Below are positions 39,709-51,899 of a stretch of 64,000 bases of DNA, piece after piece (the first letter of the stretch is position 1; every line of letters begins with the position of its first letter). The position numbers and the translations under genes were made by a program. The stretch comes from Symsagittifera roscoffensis (Eukaryota; Xenacoelomorpha; Acoela; Convolutidae): the NCBI RefSeq assembly GCF_963678635.1, contig NC_087063.1, positions 44,928,101 through 44,992,100 on the forward strand, read 5' to 3'. The notes under the pieces are model-generated. The model had not been told where the DNA came from. It made no database searches and saw only the letters and a program-made list of their open reading frames with translations.

Positions 39709-41612
39709 TTTTAGTTACGATGTTTTATTAGTTCTTCCACCCTGGAGCCACTCTTATCAAAAATAGAGTATCGGGGTTGTAACACATGGTGGGAGCATGT
39801 ACTCAGAGTGACGTAGTTCTGGTGGGTGAAGCCAGAGTGGGTTACAATTTCACCGTTTTTTGGGCGAAGTCTCTTATTGTGTTCAATTTTTTTCAATTTT
39901 AACACGTGTCCTTTTCTGAAAAATAAATTATTGTAATTTGGGTTCTTCTTTTGATCTTTTTGTGTTTCGTTTGGTTTCAATGAAACTTAAAAGTGGGTTT
40001 CAAAAGAAAAATTTATCCAGTTTTAATCTGGGTTTATTCCGGTTTTGATACCGTGGCCCTTTGTTATTCATGCTGTTGGTTTTGTAGCGTTAGTAAGCTG
40101 TGTTGATTAGTTTAAGCTTATTTTATAACTCCTTCCAACCGGGTTAAAGGAAAATTTGAAACGTGTGAATATAGGTTAGAGTTGTTATCAGTGAGATTTG
40201 AAATCTGGAATTCATTTATTAAACAATTCTATGTGGGCAAATTCTGCGAATTTGGTGAAAAAATTGTATGAAAGCTGGGCGAGTGAAAAGGCTGTTTAAA
40301 ATTTACGAAAGAAGCTTGCATAAAAAAGTTAGTTTCCAGTCATTTATTTTCAAATACTAATTTTCTGTTTAAATTTTTGAATTTTACTGCAGAGTTATCA
40401 ATTTACTGCTTTGCTATTGAAATTTACTGCGTTTATTGACTCATTCGCGTTTTTGAATAGAAATTTAAAGATCTTAGAAAAAAAGTTTGCGCTTTTTTAT
40501 TTTGTTGTTGTTTCTTTTTGGCTGAATGATTGATAAAATCTAAAAAAGAAAAATGAGAATTACATGAAGAATGGTGAGTGTTTTGTTTTAAATGTTAGTT
40601 GAAATACTTATATTCATACCTACGGAGAATCCTCATCAGGAAAAAAACCATTGGGGAAGTTTTAGTTACGATGTTTTATTAGTTCTTCCACCCTGGAGCC
40701 ACTCTTATCAAAAATAGAGTATCGGGGTTGTAGCACATGGTGGGAGCATGTACTCAGAGTGACGTAGTTCTGGTGGGTGAAGCCAGAGTGGGTTACAATT
40801 TCACCGTTTTTTGGGCGAAGTCTCTTATTGTGTTCAATTTTTTTCAGTTTTATCACGTGTCCTTTTCTGAAAAATAAATTATTGTAATTTGGGTTTTTCT
40901 TTTGACCTTTTTGTGTTTCGTTTGGTTTCAATGAAACTTAAAAGTGGGTTTCAAAAGAAAAATTTATCCAGTTTTAATCTGGGTTTATTCCGGTTTTGAT
41001 ACCGTGGCCCTTTGTTTTTCATGCTGTTGGTTTTGTAGCGTTAGTAAGCTGTGTTGATTAGTTTAAGCTTACTTTTATAACTCCTTCCAACCGGGTTAAA
41101 GGAAAATTTGAAACGTGTGAATATAGGTTAGATTTGTTATCAGTGAGATTTGAAATCTGGAATTCATTTATTAAACAATTCTATGTGGGCAAATTCTGCG
41201 AATTTGGTGAAAAAATTGTATGAAAGCTGGGCGAGTGAAAAGGCTGTTTAAAATTTACGAAAGAAGCTTGCATAAAAAAGTTAGTTTCCAGTCATTTCTT
41301 TTCAAATACTAATTTTCTGTTTAAATTTTTGAATTTTACTGCAGAGTTATCAATTTACTGCTTTGCTATTGAAATTTACTGCGTTTATTGATTCATTCGC
41401 GTTTTTGAATAGAAATTTAAAGAGCTTAGAAAAAAAGTTTGCGCTTTTTTTATTTTGTTGTTGTTTTTTTTTGGCTGAATGAATGATAAAATCTAAAAAA
41501 GAAAAATGAGAATTACATGAAGAATGGTGAGTGTTTTGTTTTAAATGTTAGTTGAAATACTTATATTCATACCTACGGAGAATCCTCATCAGGAAAAAAC
41601 CATTGGGGAAGT
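39709..41612 (-). repeat. 951-bp tandem duplication of E3 3' UTR
   Basis: Units at about 39709-40659 and 40660-41612 are nearly identical. Each begins (minus strand) in the last codons of ORF4 (CTTCCCCAATGG), includes the 80-nt intron and the CTTTAACCCGGTTGG block, and ends at CGTAACTAAAA. The same region is triplicated in E1 with different breakpoints. Confidence 0.95.
41493..41572 (-). other. Predicted 80-nt intron after E3 ORF4 stop
   Basis: On the minus strand the TAG stop is followed at once by GTATGAATATAAG. Then come an AACTAAC branch box and TTCTTTTTTAG at the end. The position and length match the E2 intron. A second copy lies about 952 bp lower in the duplicated unit. Confidence 0.6.
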
Positions 41613-43405
41613 TAGTTCGGACTGTGTCTGATGTTACAGTTAATTTTGCAAGCAGGTTCATTTTGTTTTTAGTTTCGAGCAGAGGCCAGAGAAGCTCCAG
41701 CGTTCTGATGACCTTTAGCTCTTCGGTTTGTAATGAGAATTCATGACTTGTGTTCTGAATTAAATTATATATTTTGTGGTTGAATTTAGTGTTGTGAATG
41801 TACTCATGTATGGTGATTTCATGGGGCTGCATATATTCTTGGGGGACTATTAGTGGGCAGTATTAACCAATGGAGAAGAAGTTGTTTAGTGGGCAAAATA
41901 TATAAATCTGGCACTCGGGATCATAACTGTGGAGGTGCAGTGGACACTAGTCAATTTAATGGTGTAAGTGAAATTAAAAAATTATGATGAAGTATATTTT
42001 GAATTTACAAACTTAATTCGATGCGGTTGGGTTACGTGTTGGCGTGTTAGTTGTGTAGCGGTGATGTATAAATTTATATGTTTTTATTTGTATCTGTGAG
42101 TTAGTTTTGTTCTTAGCATGATTTCAGGTGAACAATGTAGGTCTCGCTCCGTAGGTGTAAGGAAGGGAAATAATATATTTATTTTGTTAAAGCAAGATTC
42201 GTATGCTTTGGTGTTTTTTAAAGCGGTAGCATTTATATAATCAAAGTTTCTGTTAGTACTCTCTATGTAAGATACATATTCAGATCGAAAGATGAATTTT
42301 TCTGTTAGTTTAGGGTTAGTATTCTGGTCTTCCTCATCTGCGGTATCTTCCATATATCTGGTTTTTGCAAGATCATAGTGGTTTATTGAGAATTGGTTAG
42401 CGCATTGTGCAATGTTGCGATTTAGAGTTTGGTTTAGTCCAATTGTGGTGGTAAAATGTTTTTCATGAGGTGCAGTTGTTAGTTTATGAAGACGAGATTG
42501 TCATAGTTTGTTGTCTTCGGGGGTACTGTATAGAGGAAAAGCTAAAGGGTTACTGAAATGATAGTATGAAGTCTAAGAGAGAGTGGAAAAAAGGCAATAG
42601 TCATCAACAATAAGTTCAGCAGTTTGGTTGTCGTTAGTGGTCGCTTTGGTGTTAGTATGTTGTGGGTGATGGGCATATTGTCGGGATTATCGGGGTCGGC
42701 TTATAAGGTATTGGGGTGAAGGATTAGCGAGTTTTCCTTTAAAAGCTTTTTGAGCTCTGGTGAGTGTTGTAGCAGCTGAGTTACTTGAGGACTCTGATGT
42801 TGAGGCAGAGCGTGCTAGTTGGTGAATTGTTAAAGCATTATTTGTGCTATAAAGGTGTTGTTGTTGTGTGATGAAATTATCTAGCTCAAGCCCTAATTGG
42901 TTATCTGTCATAGGGCTAGAAAAGTTAATTTTTTTCCAAAAATTTATTTTTTCATTCATCAAAAGTTCAGATTTGAAACGCAAAATTTGTTTTTATCGGT
43001 TTGACTATTTACTTTTATGTTTAAATTCACTTCAAACCCATCTGGCATGAACCCATCTATCGGGGAAAGCATAGGGGTAGCATCACTGAACGAAGAGGAG
43101 GAGAGAGAGGAGGTTTCATTTGGAAGCTGGGGAGTAAAGGTCTGGAAATGTGGTATTGAAAAAATAGACGGGTTGGGTTCTGAATCGAGGAACTTGCCGG
43201 GAGTTTCTATATCGGAGTTTTTAAAGTTAGAGATGGTTTTAAAAACAGTTTGTGTTGAGTCGTCTGAGTCCATGCGTGGTGTGTTAGAAAAAAAACTTGA
43301 CAGAGGAAAAGAGGTCAGGTCTGAAAGTGAAATGAGCGAGGATTGGCGTTGGAGGTTGGATGGGTAGAAAAGGGAGCGGTTGAGAGATCCAACTTGTCGG
43401 CTCAT
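41573..43405 (-). pseudogene. E3 ORF4 (MSRQ protein and conserved C-terminal domain), broken
   Basis: Starts MSRQVGSLNRS at 43405 with ATGA overlapping the ORF3 stop. It keeps NSDIETP and S-rich text to 42959, continues in a second frame (42983-42687, LELDNFITQQQ), then VDDYCLFSTLS...TSYYHFSNPL, TEKFIFRS, ERDLHCSPEIMLRTKLTH (42353-42084) and EYIHNTKFNHKIYNLIQNT to FPNGFF (41832-41548). Several frameshifts and stops. It shows that the C-terminal domain and the MSRQ part belong to one gene. Confidence 0.65.
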
Positions 43406-46400
43406 CGTGTGCTAAAAAGATGGTTGTTTTGAGAACGAAAAATGATTATGTGTGGTTGTTCTATAATTTGCTCATATATACCGTCGATGTTTGACTGCTG
43501 GAGTGTTATATGAGATACTGGACTTCGTGGAAAGCTATCTCCTTGAGCGGTATGTTCCGTGATTGCTAGCGTGTTTCTATGATTTCGTGGGACTAAAGAT
43601 AAAGGATGAAAAAGTTGTAGACTATATAAAGGTGGTGATGCTGTAAGCGTTGGATTTATTTTGTCTTGCGGAGCGCATATGAATTTGACGTTGTAGATAG
43701 TTTTTTTATCATATTCGTTAACTTGAGCGTCAAGCAGGGGATTTTTTAATTGAGCTGATAAAAAATCCATAAACTCCTGCAAATAAAAAACTCGCTTTTA
43801 ATGCTTGTTTATTTACTTATGAATGTATTGCACGTGTATTATAACTCCTTTTATTGATGAGAAGAAAAATCCAAAAAAAATAAACATGGCGTTTAATATA
43901 GTCAATCTTTCCAAAAGCTAGGAGTTCTTTTTTAGGTTGACAGAAATGAAAATATTAATTGGCGATATATTTTGGGGACGGTACTTTTCATCGTTAAGAT
44001 ATTTGTAATCTTTAATATCTTTAAAAAATTCGCTGTATTTTTGTGCGTAAATGTCCTGCTGTTTATCGAGTTTTCGTTAGTTTTGCTCAATTGAATGTCT
44101 TTGTATTGTATCCAATTATGTGAGAACTTTTTGGAATTGCTGTGTTCTAAAGTGATGCTGTATATCTGATCTAGAATAAATAACTAATGATTGTAAATCT
44201 ATGTCAGGGTTGCGAGCTATAGCGCTTATACTTTCAAGTGAAAATTGTTTTAATAGTAGCATTAATGTAGGGTATGGGACAGGAAAAAAAACTATCTTTG
44301 TTTGGGTTTAGCTGTACTACAAGTGGCAATTTTCAGATCCATATGGAACAGCTGTATCCTAAAAAAACATGTACTTCGTGGCAGTGTATCTACAAAATGA
44401 ACTTTTATTTCTATAGAACTTAGGGATTCATTTGTAACATCTTTTTACTTCATGTGGTACATGTGTCTTCTGGAAACCAAACAATGGTTGCCTGTGTGCG
44501 AGAGGTAGGATCGCAATATCTTTGATAATTTTTAGGAGGTAAGCGTAATCCTTGAAATAATATAGTATCGTCTCCTAAGTCACGTGTTAATTGTGCTTTT
44601 TCTCGTTGAAATTTTCATGCGAAAAACTTTATTTCTTGGTAGCCTTTGTTCTTCGTGTCAGCTTTACAATTCGAAGAATTATTGATTTTAAATTGTGGTA
44701 TTCAATTGTTGTATTGCACCGTGGTACGGGTATTTTTATCTGATTGAAAATTACTTTGGTGTCTTTCAAGTTCTGCTTGATGCGCAGATTGTGAAAAATT
44801 ACTAATTTGCGATTTGTACCTTCAATGTGGTTATTTTTAACCGTTGTAATTCATTTTTGAAATCTTCAAGGTTGAGATGCAAAAATGTTTTTTTATTACT
44901 TCGGATAAAGTATTCTTGATCTATTCTAATTTTATTTCCATTTGAAACTTGTGAAAAATGAACTTTCTTCACTGAGATTTTATACTTTAAAATAATATCC
45001 TGTCAGTGTTGTAGCTCGTGCTTTCAAGTAAATTGTTGCTACTATAAGGGTTGATTCTATATCTTTTCCTTCGGTATCACATTGTGTTACCTGATTAAAT
45101 ACGTTTTTATGTAAAATTTTTTGTTGTTTTTCTTCACAATCATAATCTGTAACCAGGAGGTCTTGTGGTCCTGTTCAAAGGTAAGGTTTTTGATGATATG
45201 TGCGTTCTAAAAGAACAAAGGGGGAAAGCGTTTTGAGGGAAAACTATTATAAGGTTTATGTGTATGATAATCCTGAATATGGAATGAAAAATTTTATATA
45301 ACCCATAGTGTTTTTTGATTATCTATCGTTTTCATTGATAAATTCTGTTGTGATAAATGAAAGGGGGTAGGGATTGAGTTGTTATATTTGGTGAAGATAA
45401 TGGTAGTGGATGACGAACTAATTTTTTCAGCTTTACTGGTATTTCATTTTTAAGTGTTAAGTTATATTGAGTAAGGATTTGTATATCGTGTTCTTGTATA
45501 ACTTTGTGGATGTCGTGTCGGTTTTGTAATCGGTTGAGTGCCCAATCATGTAGTCGATTTCTATCAAGATGTTGGCCAAATAGAGTAGGAGTGTTACAAA
45601 CGTATTCCAATCTAATCGTAAAGGTATATTAGTGCTTAGAAGTTCTCGATATCGATCGTCTAGATTAGAAATAAAATTTAAAGGGAACGTAGTGGTTGGT
45701 GTTTGACCTGTTATTGAAGGTGTTGATGGGAGTGATAGGGCTTCTGGCAAGTATAATGAGGTGTCGGATGAAATATCTATGGGTCGTTCACTAAGTTTGG
45801 TTCGCCTTGGGAGAATGCTTGTGTTATCCAATGTGGAAGACGTTGTGTTGACGTGAGAGGGTTTTCACGAATTTGTTCAGAGATTGGTGTTGAATAGTTT
45901 GATGGGATATTTGGCGTATTTTGTTCGGAAACTGTCCGTAGCTATGAAGTTACTTTGAATTGTATTACTAGACAGATCGAATGGGGTCGAAGAGAGTGTT
46001 GAAGGTATACTAAAATGAACTTTGGGTGTTGCAAGGTTTTGACTTCTTCGAGGGTGAATAATTTATTTATCGATGTTAGATGTAAAATTTTGGTTTTGGC
46101 TTGGATGTCCAGTTCTGATAAGATCTTGTTGAAGTGAGGGGTAGAGTTTATATAATGGTCGTAATTTGGTTCATTTAGGGGCGCTTGGCGATTAGCTGGT
46201 ATTGAAGGTTCGGATACTGATGCTTGTCTTTCTTCAAATGCATAGGGATTTTCTTGAATTGAATTGCGTGTACATGATTGGGTTTGACTTATTTGACTAG
46301 ATGTTGGTTTTGTTGGGGGTAATTGGGGTTAAGTGGTTGTTGGGGATTGTTTAGTGGGTTGTTGACTAGCAAATTTGATTATTTTTGATCTATATAGTTT
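43402..46400 (-). pseudogene. E3 ORF3, distal copy: Q/P-rich region, envelope-like region and anchor, broken
   Basis: On the minus strand: Q-rich start (ASQQPTKQSP) near 46380, LDWNTF and FGQHLDRNRLHDWALNRLQ at 45.6-45.3 kb, KKVHCSQ-like text near 44.96 kb, a hydrophobic anchor near 43.95-43.85 kb (RLTILNAMFIFFGFFFSS), and the tail at 43782-43402 ending FRSQNNHLFSTR with TGA. The tail and anchor match E1. Not functional. Confidence 0.5.
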
Positions 46401-46706
46401 CTTCTTAATGAAACCCATTTGGTTTATGATATGCTTCAATAAAAAACAATCAGAAGAATTCTTGCTTATGCGAAGGTAATTATTGCCATTTTTATTTATT
46501 TGCATTGTTAGAATTAGGGAAACTAAAAAAGTGACAAAAATTACAAGAAGACGAAAGATGTCTTTCTTGATAAAGGAATGTCGAAGCATTTTAATCTTGT
46601 TGAAATTTCGTCCCTGAGTAGGTGGTCCATGAGTTTTGACAAGTTGTGGTAGGTGGTATTTACGAGGGAGTAGAAAATTACAAAATACTGCAGAAACTGT
46701 GAACAA
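46329..46706 (-). pseudogene. E3 membrane peptide (distal copy) region
   Basis: MLRHSFIKKDIFRLLVIFVTFLVSLILTM at 46589 downward corresponds to the E2 peptide's start and first hydrophobic segment. The second segment is frameshifted. The block CTACTCAGGGACGAAATTTC lies just upstream, the conserved acceptor-like site. Confidence 0.55.
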
Positions 46707-47019
46707 AAGGTTTGCTAGTTTTAGAGTGTTGATGATGAAAAAAATACAGAGTTTGAAAATTGTTACAAAAATTGAAAAAAGAGTTGAAATGACTAATTCA
46801 AGATGGTGAAATGTTTTTGAAGGAAAGATTTGAAAAATTCGATTGGTTTTATTTTTGTTTGGTTGAAGTTAATGATAGTGGTGTTGGAATGGGGTGATGG
46901 TTGAAACGATTTTGATTGGTTGAATTTGAACTAGTTAGTTCAAGATTGAAAATTGAAGTCTCTGCGGAAAAAAATTATTCAAGTATGGTGAACATATCTT
47001 AATTAATCAGGGGATTCAG

Positions 47020-49418
47020 AAACTCAATTTTCACTAGAAATTTAGATTGTGGGATAAAGACTTTGTTATCTTTTTTTTTGATTTTTAAGACGCGATGACT
47101 GGCGTTGTTGTGATTTCTCTTTCGTTTCTGGTAATAAGAATTTTTCACCTATTTTACGAGTAATGCTTTCTTTTTGAGGTACTTGGTTTTCGGAATTGTT
47201 TTTAATTTTTTTTCGATTTTTTTCAATGGTTGCCTTTTCATGTGTATAGGGTGAAAATGATGAATGATTGGAATTTTGCGGGTTTTGCTATTTGTTAAGT
47301 TCTGTGGGTTTTTCAACAATATTTAGTCCTGTGAAGGAGCATAATTGTGTTATTTCGCGAAGAGCGTACTCTTTTGATTAAAATGGTTTCTATAATGAAT
47401 TATTTCTTTTTTGTTATGGTCGATATATTTTTAAGTAACATCAGTGGGTTTTTCGATTATTTGAATAGGTTCTTTTCGGATAGGTTATAGTTTTTTAGAT
47501 ATAGTTTTCTGGGTTAAAAAATATGGCATTGAAACATATGTTAACCTATTTTTACATCAGTTGCTTTTGTGAAACATGAGTTTATTTGTGGTTGAACAGT
47601 TTGTTTTTTAGTAGTTTTTCAGCAATTTTTTGATAAGTTTCTTATGTTTTTTATCTCGGCTTAAAATTTTCAAGATTTATGGATGATAAAAATGATCTTC
47701 CCCATGTATGTGAACGGCAAATTGTAAAAAAAAATGAACCTTTCGTAGGTTGACAATTACCTTGTGCGTTTTCTGAGTAAGTTGCTGTAAACATTGTTGG
47801 TTTGCGTGAATTTTGATTGAAAAACATTTCATATGGTGAAATTCCAAGAATTGATGTTATTTTAGAATTATAGGCTAGTTTAGAATAGTAGGAATATAGG
47901 AATAGCTTTACGTCACTTGACGATTCTGTGTATTTTGAATCATTTCCATTTATAACACATCGGAGATACTCTTGTGATGAACGATTCGTGCCTTCTACTA
48001 AACCATTAGTCAATGGGGCATGATATTTTCCGGGTTTATGTTTAATGTTATAAAGGTGACATAATGTTATTATTTTTTTGTTTATGATTTCAGTTCCATT
48101 GTCTGTGACATGGATTTTTGTTAATCCAAATTTCGCTATCAAGTATTCGTAAAGAGTTGTGTAGGCATAATAAGCATTAAATGAGGAACAGGGTTGAGCG
48201 CTACATGATGAGTAAATGCATCAACTATTACCATTATGTACGAATTTCCTTCTGAAGAAAGCTACTAAGAATCTTTTGTGTCAAAGGATGTTCTGTGGTT
48301 AAAATATAGACTTTATTCTGTGATATTTTGTTTTTCTGCTACTTATTTTGGTGTGGAAATAAATTTTTATGCAATTATTACAAAAAAATTTTTTCCAAAT
48401 CGGTGCATTTGGAAAAAAAAAAGTTTTGATTAAAGATTGAATTTGTTTTATTTGAACATGCATGTCCCTTTGTGTGTAAAGAATTTAAAATGTCAAGTGC
48501 GATTAAAATCTTGCTTTATGGAGGACAGGGTACTTTTGTTTCCGGAGTCTGATACTCCAAAAAATCAGTTTTTTTATTGAAAGTTGTATTGTTGATTTTT
48601 CGGAACATTCTAAGTAGAGTTATATTTCCTAAGATGGTGACATCAGCCTTCATTGGTTTGTTTTATATTTGTGCCAAGATTTTTGTTGTCTAATTACGTT
48701 ATCGAAGTTTTGATACTTTTTTAGCAATTCTTGGGTCATTTTTTCTGTGTTTGGAAGAAAGATATTTTGAATTTAGTTTTTTGAGAGAGAAGTGTATTAT
48801 CTAGGAGGTCTTGTAAGTTGAGAATTCCATTGATCGTAATTTTTGAAATTAGGTGAGGAAGTCCTCGTAAGGTTATGATATCTCTTAAATTTTCCTTTTC
48901 TATTGAAGGGAATAGATTTTCCTAGTTATCTTTTGTTTTGCTATTTTTGTTGTGTATTGTTTTTTTAGCCCTGACGAATATGGTATTGGTTTAAAGGTTT
49001 TTTTCCTAACAAATCTACCTCGTAGTGGTTGTTTGGACAATCAAGATTTGGTGGAAAATCTTCTCATTTGTTAACTTGTGAAGTATCAGGTTCGATTTTT
49101 ACTGTGTATTTGCAATCTAGTCGTGGTGATGTTTCGTTTTTGCAAGGATGAATTTTAAATTTTGTGGTATTTCTACGGTTGTTCTTTGTGTTATTATTTC
49201 AGGTGGTGTATTGCAACTAAGTGTATCATCTGGTAAAGCAAGGTTTTTTCCTGCTGTCCAAATTAATTGTAGGTTTGGAAATTTCATCAGGATTAGTTGG
49301 AATCTATAAACTCTATGGTTTGGATTTGTTTTTTGTGTAATTAGAAAAATTTTTGTTATTGATCTGTTAATCAAATTTTTGGGTGTTTTATTCGAAGAAT
49401 TAGATTGTCTGTGTGCAA
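47020..49418 (-). pseudogene. pol: E3 pol fragment, distal copy (end of RNase H and integrase)
   Basis: Begins abruptly near 49418, joined to ORF3 text, and reads FPNLQLIWTAGKNLALPDD-type sequence (49449-49117), then the integrase core MIAKFGLTKIHVTDNGTE and NGLVEGTNRS (48142-47651). The first catalytic Asp region and the zinc finger are in broken frames. The C-terminal part decays towards 47020. Confidence 0.85.
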
Positions 49419-51300
49419 CGTGGTACGGGAATTTATCACCTGATTTCAATTGACCTTGGTGTTCTCAAATTCTGCTTGATTCGCAGAGTCTGATAAAACT
49501 TGAAAAAAAATTAATTTACAGTTTGTGCCTTCAATGTGGTTATTTTTAACCGTTTTACTTCATTTTTGAAATCTTCAAGGTTGAGATGCAAAAATTTTTC
49601 TTTATTACTTCGGATAAAGTATTCTTGATCTAGTCTAATTTTATTTTCATTTGAGACTTGTGAACAATGAACTTTCTTCACTGAGATTTTTACTCTAAAA
49701 TAATATCCTGTCAGTGTTGTAGCTCGTGCTTTCAAGTAAAATGTTGCTACTATTTTTGTTGATTCTATATCTTGTCCTTCGGTAACACATTGTGTTACCT
49801 GATTAATTACGTTTTTATGAGGTACTTTTTGTTGATTTTCTTCACAATCATAATGTATAACCAGGAGGTCTTGTGGTCATGTTCAAAGGTAAAGTTTTTG
49901 ATGAGATGTGCGTTCTAAAAGAACAAAGGGGGAAAGCGTTTTGAGGGGAAACTATTATAAGGTTCATGTGTATGATAATCCTGAATATGGAAAGAAAAAT
50001 GTTATATAACCTATAGTGTTTTTTGATTATCTATCGTTTTCATTGATAAATTCTGTTGTGATAAATGAAAGGGGGTAAGGATTGAGTTGTTATATTTGGT
50101 GAAGATAATGGTATTGTGTGACGAACTAATTTTTTCAGCTTTACTGGTATTTCATTTTTAAGTGTTAAGTTATATTGAGTAAGGATTTGTATATCGTGTT
50201 CTTGTATAACTTTGTGGATGTCGTGTCGGTTTTGTAATCGGTTGAGTGCCCAATCATGTAGTCGATTTCTATCAAGATGCTGGCCAAACAGAGGAGGAGT
50301 GTTGCAAATGTATTCCAATCTAATCGTAAAGGTATATTAGTGCTTAGAAGTTCTCGTAATCGATCGTCTAGATTAGAAAAAAATTTTAGAGGGAACGTAG
50401 TGGTTGGTGTTTGACTTGTTTTTGAAGGTGTTGATGAAAGTGATAGGTTTTCTGGCAATTATAATGAGGTGGCGGATGAAATACCTGTGGGGTTGTTTTT
50501 TAAGTTTGGTTCGCCTCGGGAGAATGCTTGTGTCAAGCAATGTGGAAGACGTTGTGTTGAAGTGGTAGGGTTAAAAAGACTCTCACAAATTTTTCAGAGA
50601 TTTGTGTTGAAACTCAATAGTCTGATGAGACATTTGGGGTATTTTGTTGGGAAATTGTCTGTAGTTATGGGGGTACTTTGGAGTGTATTACTAGAAAGAT
50701 CGAAAAGGGTCAAAGAGAGTGATGAAGTTATATTAAAATGAGCTTCAGATGTTGCAGGTTTCATACTCTTCGAGGGTGAATAATTTATCTATCGATTGTA
50801 GATGTAAAATTTTGGTTTTGCCTTAGATATCCAGTTCTGTTAAGATCTTATTAAAGTGAGGGGTAAATTTTGTATTTTGGTTCGTATTTTGGTTCAATTA
50901 GGGGTGCTTGGCGAATAGCTGGCATTGAAGGTTCGGATAATGATGCATGTATTTTTGTCAAATGTATAGGGACTTTCTTGAATTGAAACGCGTGTAAATG
51001 AATGAGGTTGACTTATTTGACTAGATGTTGTTGTTGATGGGGGACTTGGGATGAATTAGTTGGTGGTTATTGTTTAGTGTGTTATTGTTTAGCAAATTTA
51101 TGTTGCTTATAGTATTCCTCGATAAAAATAAATGATCAGGATAATTGTTGCTAACCCGAAGGTAATTTTTGCCTTTTTTATTCATTAGCAAATTGTTAGA
51201 ATTAGGGAAACTAAAAAAAGTGACGAAAATTACAAGACGAAGAAAGATGTCTCGCTAAAAGGAATGTCGTAGCGTTTAAAAGGTTGTTGAAATTTCGTAC
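49418..51300 (-). pseudogene. E3 membrane peptide and ORF3, proximal copy, truncated
   Basis: On the minus strand: acceptor-like CTACTCAGGTACGAAATTTC at 51301, a decayed membrane peptide, a Q/P-rich region, FGQHLDRNRLHDWALNRLQ (50318-50040) and the conserved TLTGYYF..KKVHCSQVSN stretch (49735-49511). It stops at about 49418, where RNase H text begins. About 1.05 kb (49.42-50.47 kb) is nearly identical to 44.72-45.8 kb, whereas flanking parts are clearly more diverged. Confidence 0.7.
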
Positions 51301-51899
51301 CTGAGTAGGCGGTCAATGACTTTTGACAAATTTTGGTCGGTTTTTATGAGGGAGTAGAAAATTACCAAAAAACTTTTAAAAAAATATGAAAAGAAGGAGT
51401 GCTAATTCTAGAGTGTCGATGATGAAAGAAATACAAATTTAGAAAATTGTTACAAAAACTTAAAATAGAGTTGAAATGATTAATTTAAGTTAGTGAACCG
51501 TTTTCGAGAGAAACATTTAAAAAGTGAATCGTTTCGTGGAAATAATTTTTTTTGGAAGCTAAGGGTGATCGGATTGTTTATCGATTTTCGACAAGTGACT
51601 TGGATATGGAGAGTTTTTGATTAAGTAAAGTCTGGGAGTAAGGGAATGAAATTCTTACTTTTGTTTTTATTTATAGAATGGTTGAGGGTTTTTTGAGAGA
51701 TATCACGTCTTTAGCCTAATTGATCATGTCTGAATCTGTTTTTAGGCTTAGTTGATATTTCCCTTTTGGGTAAATGTTGGGTATAAATTGAGGCAGTATG
51801 GTTGAGTTTTGTTCTGAGAGATAGGAAAATTTTGTAACTTTTATCGCATTATTATTTAAATTGTCAAATATGAGTGTATTGCTCATTTCTGACCTGGAG

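Noticed and set aside
39711-40931. Pair of near-identical 89-aa minus-strand ORFs
   Set aside because: They lie in the duplicated E3 3' UTR, have no counterpart in E2 or E1, and repeat only because the DNA is duplicated.
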